Position numbers and translations under genes: made by a program. This document shows, one piece after another, positions 1-6,366 of a DNA stretch of 12,715 nucleotides. The notes below the pieces were generated by a model. The model saw only the letters and a program-made list of their open reading frames with translations, searched no databases and was not told the origin of the DNA. The stretch covers positions 1 through 12,715 of the forward strand of contig JASLCW010000132.1 in the NCBI GenBank assembly GCA_030151765.1, written 5' to 3'. This DNA comes from Marmoricola sp. (GTDB taxonomy: Bacteria > Actinomycetota > Actinomycetes > Propionibacteriales > Nocardioidaceae). Numbering within the stretch: position 1 is the first letter of the stretch; the number at the start of each line of letters is the position of its first letter.

Positions 1-1014
1 GCCCTTGGGGTCGAGCGCGTCGCGCAGACCGTCGCCGAGCAGGTTGAAGCTGATCACCACGACCACCAGGAGAATCGCGGGGTACAGGAAGAACGAGAAG
101 TCCGAGGTCGAGTAGTTCACCGACTGCTGCAGGATGTTGCCGAGGGTCGGCGTCGGCTTCGGGATGCCGACACCGAGGAAGCCCAGCGCCGCCTCGGCCG
201 AGACGTACGCCGGCATGATCAGCGTGAACTGGATGAGGACCGGCGCCCAGAGATTGGGCAGGAATTCCTTGAAGTACAGCCGCCGGCGCGAGGAGCCCAG
301 CAGCTTCGCCGCGTCGATGAACTCACGCTCACGCAGGGACAGGACCTGGCCGCGGATCAGACGAGCCACGGCGGGCCAGCCGAAGAGGCCGAGAACGAGG
401 AATTCGTAGAAGCCGTTCGGGAAGGCGTCGCTGACGCTGCCGCCGAGGACGCGTGCGGCGAGCGCGACACCCGTCGTCGACAGCGCCAGCAGCATCAGCG
501 TCTGCGGGAAGGACAGCGTCAGGTCGATCAGACGACCGATGGTCGCGTCGACCCAACCGCCGGCCGCGCCCGAGACGATGCCGAGCACCGTGCCGATCAG
601 GACCGCCAGGATCGAAGCGGCCAGCGCGATGAGCAGCGAGAAGGTGAGGCCGTACCACATCCGCGAGAGCAGATCGGTGCCCGTCAGGGGCTCCAGGCCG
701 AGGATGTGGCCCCAGCTGGTGCCGCCCCAGGCACTCTTGGGCACCGAGCCCAGATTGGGGTCGAGCTTGCTCTGGTCGAGCTTGTAGGGGTCGATCACCT
801 TCAGCTTGACCAAGATCGGCGCGGCGATCGCCGCCAGCACGTAGAACACGGTGATCCCGAGCGAGATCATCGAGAGCTTGTCGCGCCGGAAGCGACCCAT
901 CGCCAGTTGCGCGGGTGACTTGCCCTCGATGCCCTTGGCCCCGGGACCGACATGCGTGGGCTCGACCGGCGGCTCCGTGCTCAACTGCTCGAGCTGGCTC
1001 TCGGGTACAGACAT
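1..1014 (-). CDS. ABC transporter permease, OppC/DppC family (peptide/nickel type), 3' end cut off by the window
   Basis: Inner-membrane permease subunit of a peptide- or nickel-type ABC importer; it would pair with an OppB-like partner, two ATPases and a lipoprotein binding protein. The 338 visible codons give a cytoplasmic N-terminal tail of about 45 residues and six hydrophobic stretches near residues 48-69, 123-150, 166-188, 203-220, 256-283 and 308-329. The family GTDLLSR motif is at 112-118. The EAA loop that docks the ATPase is at about 231-255 (EFIDAAKLLG, then FKEFLPN). The protein reaches DALDPKG at the left edge, where OppC proteins normally end, so only a few residues and the stop are missing. 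The ATG at 1014 has a GAGG five bases upstream; an in-frame GTG at 1020 is the alternative. No OppB-like gene precedes it: aspS lies upstream on the same strand after 159 nt. The substrate cannot be told from a permease. Confidence 0.93.
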   Translation of the reverse strand, partial: MSVPESQLEQLSTEPPVEPTHVGPGAKGIEGKSPAQLAMGRFRRDKLSMISLGITVFYVLAAIAAPILVKLKVIDPYKLDQSKLDPNLGSVPKSAWGGTSWGHILGLEPLTGTDLLSRMWYGLTFSLLIALAASILAVLIGTVLGIVSGAAGGWVDATIGRLIDLTLSFPQTLMLLALSTTGVALAARVLGGSVSDAFPNGFYEFLVLGLFGWPAVARLIRGQVLSLREREFIDAAKLLGSSRRRLYFKEFLPNLWAPVLIQFTLIMPAYVSAEAALGFLGVGIPKPTPTLGNILQQSVNYSTSDFSFFLYPAILLVVVVISFNLLGDGLRDALDPKG

Positions 1015-1090
1015 CAGCACCTCGTCGACGTGGTTGGTCGGGGATCATTGGCGGCCAACCCCGAGGTCGTCGCGATCGGCGCCGGACGCG

Positions 1091-1123
1091 ACTCTATGTG
1101 ACGGAGCACGCACTCTGTGTCAA
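1091..1123 (-). promoter_or_regulatory. Possible promoter for the OppC-like permease
   Basis: On the minus strand a perfect TTGACA lies at 1123-1118, in the gap between the aspS stop and the permease start. Two -10 candidates follow: CACATA (1100-1095) at the ideal 17-nt spacing but a poor match, and TAGAGT (1096-1091) with a better TAnnnT match but 21-nt spacing. No strong terminator is visible after aspS, so the permease could also receive readthrough. The remainder of the 159-nt gap shows nothing recognisable. Confidence 0.35.
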
Positions 1124-1173
1124 CGGTTGGTAACGATCTGGACACGACAGGCCGATGGCGCACCTTCGGAAAG

Positions 1174-2952
1174 TCAGTCCTTCTGCGAAAGATCCTTCGC
1201 CACAGGGGCGTCCACTCCGGCTTCCTTGCGCTGAGCAGGGGTGATCGGAGCGGGCGCAGCGGTCAGCGGGTCGTAGCCGCCGCCACTCTTCGGGAAGGCG
1301 ATCACCTCGCGGATCGAGTCCACCTTGGCGAGCATCGCGACGATGCGGTCCATGCCGACGGCGATGCCACCGTGCGGCGGCGCGCCGTACTTGAAGGCAT
1401 CCAGCAGGAATCCGAACTTCTCCTGCGCCTGCTCGTCGCTGATACCCATCACCGCGAAGACGCGCTTCTGGACGTCCTCGCGGTGGATACGGATCGACCC
1501 GCCGCCGAGCTCACTGCCATTGCAGACGATGTCGTAGGCGTAGGCGAGCGCGCTGCCCGGGTCGGTGTCGAAAGTGTCCTCGAACTCCGGCTTGGGGCCG
1601 GTGAAGGCGTGGTGCACGGCGGTCCAGCTGCCCTCGCCCACGGCGACATCGCCGCTCGCGACGGCGTCGGCGGCAGGCTCGAACATCGGCGCGTCGACGA
1701 CCCACGTGAAGGCGAAGGCATCCTCGTCGATCAGGCCGCAACGACGGCCGATCTCCAGGCGAGCGGCACCGAGCAGAGCCCGGCTCGACTTCGTGGCACC
1801 CGCAGCGAAGAAGACGCAGTCTCCGGGCTGAGCGCCGGCGTGGGCGGCCAAACCGGCCTGCTCGGCCTCGGAGAGGTTCTTCGCGACCGGGCCACCCAGG
1901 CTGCCGTCCTCGGCGACCAGGACATAGGCCAGGCCGCGAGCACCGCGCTGCTTGGCCCATTCCTGCCAGGCGTCCAGCTGCTTGCGGGGCTGGCTCGCTC
2001 CCCCGGGCATCACCACGGCACCGACGTACTCGGCCTGGAAGACGCGGAAGGGGGTGTCCTTGAAGTAGTCGGTGAACTCCACCAGCGGGTTGCCCATGCG
2101 CAGGTCGGGCTTGTCCGAGCCGTAGAGCCGCATCGCGTCGGCGTAGGTCATCCGCGGGATCGGGCGCGGGATCGTCTCGCCGATGGTGCCCCACATCGCC
2201 TCGAGGACGTCCTCCATGAGGGCGATGACGTCTTCCTGGTCGATGAAGCTCATCTCGATGTCGAGCTGGGTGAACTCCGGCTGCCGGTCGGCGCGGAAGT
2301 CCTCGTCGCGATAGCAGCGCGCGATCTGGTAGTACCGCTCCAGGCCGCCGACCATGAGCAGCTGCTTGAAGAGCTGCGGGCTCTGCGGCAGTGCGTACCA
2401 GCTGCCCGGCGCCAGCCGCGCCGGCACCAGGAAGTCACGAGCGCCTTCGGGCGTGCTCCGGGTCAGCGTGGGCGTCTCGACCTCCACGAAGCCGTGCTGG
2501 TCGAGGACATCGCGCGCGGCCTTGTTGACCCTGCTGCGCAGGCGAATCGCGGCGGCGGGGCCGGAACGGCGCAGGTCGAGATAGCGGTGCTTGAGGCGTA
2601 CCTCCTCGCCGACCTCCACGTGCTCGTCGATCGGGAAGGGCAGCGGCGCACTCGCGTTCAGTACGACGACTTCCGCCGCGACGACCTCGATCTCACCCGT
2701 GGCGAGGTTGGGGTTGACGTTCTCCGGCGTACGCGCGGTGACCTCGCCGACGATCTCGAGGCAGAACTCGCTGCGCAGCTCGTGCGCCACCTCGTTGTCG
2801 CGGATGACCACCTGGACGACACCGCCGGCATCGCGCAGGTCGATGAAGGTGACACCGCCGTGATCGCGACGACTGGCCACCCATCCGGCGAGGGTGACGG
2901 TCTGGCCGACGTTGGCGGCGCTCAGGGCGCCGGCGTCGTGGGTGCGGATCAC
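1174..2952 (-). CDS. aspS: Aspartate--tRNA ligase, probably non-discriminating (Asp/Asn)
   Basis: Class IIb aminoacyl-tRNA synthetase that charges tRNA-Asp with aspartate in the cytoplasm. At 592 residues it has the full bacterial length. In order: N-terminal OB-fold anticodon-binding domain (about 1-105); motif 1 around 155-163; the aspartate-site segment near 166-178 (STPEGARDF); motif 2 at 214-231 (YRDEDFR, then PEFTQLD); the bacterial GAD insertion at about 290-430; the HHAFTGP segment at 447-453; and motif 3 at 528-541 (GGIAVGMDR). His31 in RRDHGG stands where discriminating enzymes such as E. coli AspRS have Leu; His here marks non-discriminating enzymes. The C-terminal DPLTAAPAP tail resembles that of mycobacterial AspRS. 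The start is GTG at 2952, chosen because AAGGAG lies eight bases before it; it overlaps the hisS stop as GTGA, implying translational coupling. Confidence 0.97.
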   Translation of the reverse strand: MIRTHDAGALSAANVGQTVTLAGWVASRRDHGGVTFIDLRDAGGVVQVVIRDNEVAHELRSEFCLEIVGEVTARTPENVNPNLATGEIEVVAAEVVVLNASAPLPFPIDEHVEVGEEVRLKHRYLDLRRSGPAAAIRLRSRVNKAARDVLDQHGFVEVETPTLTRSTPEGARDFLVPARLAPGSWYALPQSPQLFKQLLMVGGLERYYQIARCYRDEDFRADRQPEFTQLDIEMSFIDQEDVIALMEDVLEAMWGTIGETIPRPIPRMTYADAMRLYGSDKPDLRMGNPLVEFTDYFKDTPFRVFQAEYVGAVVMPGGASQPRKQLDAWQEWAKQRGARGLAYVLVAEDGSLGGPVAKNLSEAEQAGLAAHAGAQPGDCVFFAAGATKSSRALLGAARLEIGRRCGLIDEDAFAFTWVVDAPMFEPAADAVASGDVAVGEGSWTAVHHAFTGPKPEFEDTFDTDPGSALAYAYDIVCNGSELGGGSIRIHREDVQKRVFAVMGISDEQAQEKFGFLLDAFKYGAPPHGGIAVGMDRIVAMLAKVDSIREVIAFPKSGGGYDPLTAAPAPITPAQRKEAGVDAPVAKDLSQKD

Positions 2953-4229
2953 GTGGACTGCTCCTTCGATTCGTTCTTCATCTCGCGCAGGGTGCGGGCG
3001 ATGTCACTCAGGGATACCGCGTGCTGCTCACCGGTGTCCATCGACTTGATCTGGGCCACGCCCGCCTCGAGGTCTCGCTCCCCCAGGACGACGACGTGCG
3101 GTGCGCCCGAGCGGTCCGCCGCCTTCATCGCGCCCTTGAGACCGCGGCCGCCGAAGGCCTGGTCGGTGCGCAGGCCGGCCCGGCGCAGCTCGATGGCCAG
3201 CTCGGCCGCGCGATGACGCGCCGCCCCCAGTGGTACGACGAAGACGTCGAGGCGGTGCGCGGGACCGGGACTCAGCCCCTCGGCCTGACAGGCCAGGTAC
3301 GTGCGGTCGAGGCCGAGGCCGAAACCGATGCCGGACAGCTCCTGGCCGCCCAGCTCCGCCATCAGGCCGTCGTAGCGGCCGCCGCCGCCGATGCCCGACT
3401 GCGCACCGAGCCCGTCGTGGACGAACTCGAAAGTCGTGCGGGTGTAGTAGTCGAGGCCGCGGACCAGCCGAGGGCTGATCACATAGGAGGTGCCGCCGGC
3501 ATCGAGCAGCGCGCGCACCTCGCCGAAGTGCTCGGCACAGGCGGCACAGAGGTTGTCCAGCATCAGCGGCGCGTCCTCGAGCTGGGCGCGCACCTCGGGT
3601 CGCTTGTCATCGAGCACCCGCAGCGGGTTGAGCCGGGCGCGCTCCCGAGTCGCGTCGTCGAGGTCCAGTCCTTCGAGGAAGGCGGTGAGCTTCTCGCGAT
3701 AGGCGGGACGGCACTCGGCGCAGCCGAGCGAGGTGAGCTCGGTGCGATAGCCGCTGAGGCCGAGGGCCCGGTAGCCCTCGTCGGCGATGGTGATCACCTC
3801 GGCGTCGAGCGCCGGGTCATCATTGCCGATCGCCTCGACACCGAACTGCTGCAGTTGGCGATAGCGGCCGTGCTGGGGACGTTCGGCACGGAAGAAGGGG
3901 CCGGCGTACCAGAGCTTCACCGGGAGCTGGCCGCGGTCGAGACCGTGCTCGATCACGCTGCGCATCACGCCGGCGGTGCCTTCGGGACGCAGCGTCAGCG
4001 AGCGACCGCCGCGGTCCTCGAAGGTGTACATCTCCTTGGAGACGACGTCGGTCGACTCACCGACGCCGCGCACGTAGAGACTGGTGTCCTCGAAGATCGG
4101 CAGCTCGATGTAGCCGTAGCCCGCACCGACGGCCGGCGCGGCCAGGGCTTCCCGTACGGCGGTCCACGCAGCGGATTCCGGCGGGAGGTATTCGGGCACG
4201 CCCTTCGGGGCGCTGAGCTTGTCAGCCAT
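2949..4229 (-). CDS. hisS: Histidine--tRNA ligase
   Basis: Class IIa synthetase that attaches histidine to tRNA-His. The 426 residues match the usual bacterial length. Motif 1 lies around 42-70, motif 2 at 112-130 (FFRAERPQHGRYRQLQQFG), the histidine-specific motifs at 257-262 (RGLDYY) and 281-289 (GGGGRYDGL), and motif 3 at 300-309 (GIGFGLGLDR). A C-terminal anticodon-binding domain follows from about 326. The insertion domain carries two CxxC pairs, Cys170/Cys173 and Cys228/Cys231, which could bind a metal; I infer this from spacing only. The ATG at 4229 is preceded by AGGA about ten bases upstream, inside the end of the hydrolase gene, whose stop is four bases away. Its own stop overlaps the aspS start, so hydrolase, hisS and aspS read as one unit. 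A glyoxalase II-like gene next to hisS is also found in Mycobacterium tuberculosis. Confidence 0.97.
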   Translation of the reverse strand: MADKLSAPKGVPEYLPPESAAWTAVREALAAPAVGAGYGYIELPIFEDTSLYVRGVGESTDVVSKEMYTFEDRGGRSLTLRPEGTAGVMRSVIEHGLDRGQLPVKLWYAGPFFRAERPQHGRYRQLQQFGVEAIGNDDPALDAEVITIADEGYRALGLSGYRTELTSLGCAECRPAYREKLTAFLEGLDLDDATRERARLNPLRVLDDKRPEVRAQLEDAPLMLDNLCAACAEHFGEVRALLDAGGTSYVISPRLVRGLDYYTRTTFEFVHDGLGAQSGIGGGGRYDGLMAELGGQELSGIGFGLGLDRTYLACQAEGLSPGPAHRLDVFVVPLGAARHRAAELAIELRRAGLRTDQAFGGRGLKGAMKAADRSGAPHVVVLGERDLEAGVAQIKSMDTGEQHAVSLSDIARTLREMKNESKEQST

Positions 4230-4233
4230 GCAG

Positions 4234-4947
4234 TCAGAGTCCTCGCGTGACGGGGGCGGGGCCGTTGCCGTCGTCGATCAGGTCGAGCAGGAAGGGGTTG
4301 GTACGGCGCTCCTGGCCGATGTCGGTCTGGCCGCCGTGGCCGGGCAGGACGACGATGTCGTCGGGAAGCGTCAGCACCTTCTCGCGCAGGGTGCGCAGCA
4401 TCGTCGGATGATCGCCCCCGGGCAGATCGGTGCGACCGATCGATCCCTGGAAGAGCAGGTCACCGGCGAACATCACCTGCGAGACGCCCTGCTCGCCGTA
4501 CGGCGTACGGAAGACGACCGAGCCGGCGGTGTGTCCCGGGGTGTGGTCGACGGTGATCTCCAGCCCGGCCAGCTCGAGCACCCGGCCGTCGGTGATCTCC
4601 TCGACGCTCTCCGGCTCGGCGAACTCGTACTTCCCGCCGAGCAGCATCTGCGTCGACTCCCGGCTCAGGCCCGCCATCGGGTCCGCCAGCAGGTGCCGGT
4701 CGGAGGGATGGATGTAGGCCGTCGCGTCGTACGTGCCGGCCACGGGGGCCACGCTCCACATGTGGTCGACGTGACCGTGGGTCAGCAGCACCGACACCGG
4801 CTTGAGCTTGTGCTCCACGACGATCTGCTCGATGCCCGCGGCCGCGTCCTGACCGGGGTCGACGATCACGCACTCGGTGCCCGGCCCCGTGGCCACGACA
4901 TAGCAGTTGGCCGCCCAGGCACCGGCCGGGAATCCTGCAATCAGCAC
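4234..4947 (-). CDS. Metallo-beta-lactamase-fold hydrolase, glyoxalase II-like
   Basis: Cytoplasmic dinuclear-metal hydrolase of 237 residues, most like hydroxyacylglutathione hydrolase (glyoxalase II) proteins; in actinobacteria the thiol of the substrate, if it is a thioester, may be mycothiol rather than glutathione. All fold-defining metal ligands are present: THGHVDH at 56-62 (His57, His59, Asp61, His62), His139 in HTPGHT, Asp163 in FAGDLLF and His204 in LPGHGG. The length is shorter than classical glyoxalase II, which has an extra helical domain, so the substrate is open. The start is GTG at 4947, selected because AGGAG sits eight bases upstream; the frame stays open much further upstream, but that part is antisense to the DUF349 gene and not coding. 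It is the first gene of the hydrolase–hisS–aspS unit, four bases before hisS, and diverges from the DUF349 gene. Confidence 0.9.
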   Translation of the reverse strand: MLIAGFPAGAWAANCYVVATGPGTECVIVDPGQDAAAGIEQIVVEHKLKPVSVLLTHGHVDHMWSVAPVAGTYDATAYIHPSDRHLLADPMAGLSRESTQMLLGGKYEFAEPESVEEITDGRVLELAGLEITVDHTPGHTAGSVVFRTPYGEQGVSQVMFAGDLLFQGSIGRTDLPGGDHPTMLRTLREKVLTLPDDIVVLPGHGGQTDIGQERRTNPFLLDLIDDGNGPAPVTRGL

Positions 4948-4960
4948 GGTGAGAACTCCT

Positions 4961-4988
4961 GGGAACGAGACTGGGGGAACGACTGGGG
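4961..4988. repeat. Short imperfect tandem repeat in the leader of the MBL hydrolase gene
   Basis: Two copies of a GGGAACGA-ACTGGGG unit lie head to tail: 4961-4976 (with one extra G) and 4975-4988. Seen on the minus strand, the repeat falls just upstream of the AGGAG ribosome binding site of the hydrolase and downstream of a possible -10 TAGGCT (4996-4991), so it would sit in the transcribed leader. The role is unknown; slippage duplication is the simplest reading. Confidence 0.5.
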
Positions 4989-5012
4989 CAAGCCTACTGG
5001 CAGCGGTCTGCG

Positions 5013-5018
5013 TAGGAT
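5013..5018 (+). promoter_or_regulatory. -10 element for a leaderless DUF349 transcript
   Basis: TAGGAT fits the actinobacterial TAnnnT -10 pattern and ends seven bases before the GTG at 5026, so transcription would begin at or next to the start codon. No Shine-Dalgarno sequence precedes the GTG, which supports a leaderless message. No convincing -35 hexamer is seen at the usual distance. Confidence 0.55.
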
Positions 5019-5025
5019 TACGCGC

Positions 5026-6258
5026 GTGACTGCACAGCCAGCCGATTGGGGCCGAGTGGCCGAGGACGGGACGGTCTTCGTCCGCGTCGGAGAAACCGAG
5101 CACGCCGTCGGGCAGTACCCAGAGGGTACGCCGGAGGAAGCGCTCGCCTTCTACACGAAGCGCTACGAAGGCATCGCCTTCGAGGTGAAGCTCCTCGAAC
5201 AGCGCGTTCTCGCCGGCGCCCTCTCCCCCGACGAGGCCACCTCCTCGATCGACCAGCTCACCACCACGCTCGCGACCCCCAACGCGGTGGGCGACTATGC
5301 CGCCCTCACCTCGCGCCTGGCCGCCCTCAAGCCGGTGCTCGCGCGCCAGCGTGAGGAGCGCAAGGAGCAGCGCGCCCGCGACCTCGAGGAATCCCGCGGT
5401 CGCAAGGAGCAGCTGGTCAGCACCGCCGAGAAGATCGCCGGCAGTGCCGACTGGCGCAATGGCGCCAACCGGCTCCGCGAGCTGCTCGACGAGTGGAAGG
5501 CGCTTCCCCGGCTGGCCAAGTCGGCCGACGACGAGCTCTGGCATCGCTTCTCCGCGGCGCGGACGGCGTACACCAAGGCGCGCAAGTCGCACTTCGCCGA
5601 GCAGGACTCCAAGCGCGCTGCCGCGCAGGTGATCAAGGAGCGCCTGGTCAAGGAGGCCGAGGCGATCGCCGGGTCCACCGACTGGGGCGCCACCTCGGGC
5701 GACTACCGCAACCTCATGCGCGACTGGAAGGCCGCCGGCCCGGCGCCGCGCGGCGTCGATGACGACCTCTGGAAGCGCTTCCGCGCCGCTCAGGACCAGT
5801 TCTTCGCCGCCCGCGACGCCGCCAATGCCGAGCAGGACAAGGAATTCGAGGCCAACGCGGAGGTCAAGCGCGGACTCCTGGTCGAGGCCGAGGCGCTGCT
5901 GCCGGTCAACGATCTCGAGAGCGCCAAGCGCGCCTTCCGGACCATCGCGGACAAGTGGGACGCGGCCGGCAAGGTGCCGCGCAATCTCATCAACGAGCTC
6001 GAAGGCCGGATGCGCAAGGTCGAGCAGGCCATCCGCGGCGTCGAGGACGACCAGTGGCGTCGTACCGACCCGGAGAAGTCCGCCCGTGCCGACGACATGG
6101 TCGGCAAGCTCCGCGAGGCGATCGCCAAGATCGAGGGCGACCTCGAGAAGGCCCGCGCGGCCGGCGACCAGAAGAAGGTCGCCAACCTCGAGTCCGATCT
6201 CGCCGGCCGCCAGATGTTCCTCGACGCAGCCGAACGCGCCGCCGCCGACTTCAGCTGA
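5026..6258 (+). CDS. DUF349 domain protein with three repeats
   Basis: Soluble, highly charged, mostly helical protein of 410 residues with no signal peptide or membrane segment. An N-terminal region of about 120 residues (with WGRVAEDGTVFVR at 8-20) leads into three copies of the DUF349 helical repeat at roughly 127-190, 205-265 and 280-340. Each has the conserved tryptophan followed by a small loop: DEWKAL near 155-160, RDWKAAG near 232-238 and DKWDAAG near 309-315. A coiled-coil-like tail at about 352-405 follows. The GTG at 5026 was chosen because the protein family begins here (TAQPADWGRV) and because a -10 box is placed for a leaderless start. The molecular function of DUF349 proteins in actinobacteria is not established, and I assign none. 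It diverges from the hydrolase gene and converges on the acyl-CoA dehydrogenase. Confidence 0.88.
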   Translation: MTAQPADWGRVAEDGTVFVRVGETEHAVGQYPEGTPEEALAFYTKRYEGIAFEVKLLEQRVLAGALSPDEATSSIDQLTTTLATPNAVGDYAALTSRLAALKPVLARQREERKEQRARDLEESRGRKEQLVSTAEKIAGSADWRNGANRLRELLDEWKALPRLAKSADDELWHRFSAARTAYTKARKSHFAEQDSKRAAAQVIKERLVKEAEAIAGSTDWGATSGDYRNLMRDWKAAGPAPRGVDDDLWKRFRAAQDQFFAARDAANAEQDKEFEANAEVKRGLLVEAEALLPVNDLESAKRAFRTIADKWDAAGKVPRNLINELEGRMRKVEQAIRGVEDDQWRRTDPEKSARADDMVGKLREAIAKIEGDLEKARAAGDQKKVANLESDLAGRQMFLDAAERAAADFS

Positions 6259-6327
6259 GCCACGCCCGCATCCCACCTGGCGGCGTTCTCGTCGCTTGAC
6301 GTGCGCTGCGCTCTGAGCACGCCCGCA
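6255..6327. repeat. Direct repeat pair at the end of the DUF349 gene
   Basis: CTGAGC(C)ACGCCCGCA occurs at 6255-6270 and again, with one base missing, at 6313-6327. The first copy contains the DUF349 stop codon. The 108-nt convergent gap 6259-6366 holds no gene and no hairpin with a T-tract; an inverted GCTCAG at 6365-6370 could pair only weakly with the CTGAGC copies. Confidence 0.45.
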
Positions 6328-6366
6328 CTCCTCGGCCTTGCCAGGCAGGCGCGGACGCGACTCAGC

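Noticed and set aside
1141..1173. Terminator after aspS
   Set aside because: Only a four-base inverted repeat (CCGA/TCGG) is found, without a strong stem or T-tract.
2953..3020. Possible T-box or other aminoacyl-tRNA-sensing leader before aspS or hisS
   Set aside because: hisS and aspS overlap by 4 nt and hisS is 4 nt from the hydrolase gene, so there is no room for a T-box, and no specifier or antiterminator structure is visible.
1117..3216. Very long open frame on the plus strand (about 700 codons) across aspS
   Set aside because: It is antisense to aspS and the end of hisS, which match their families over full length. Long antisense frames are expected at this GC content, and the translation is low-complexity with no domain.
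4219..5025. Plus-strand extension upstream of the DUF349 start
   Set aside because: It is antisense to the hydrolase gene, and a -10 box lies immediately before GTG 5026. The extension has no homologous character to DUF349 proteins.
4948..6276. Upstream extension of the MBL hydrolase frame on the minus strand, about 440 more codons
   Set aside because: The extension is antisense to the DUF349 gene and repeats L/G/V/E runs without a domain. The GTG at 4947 has an AGGAG at proper spacing and begins the family's conserved part.
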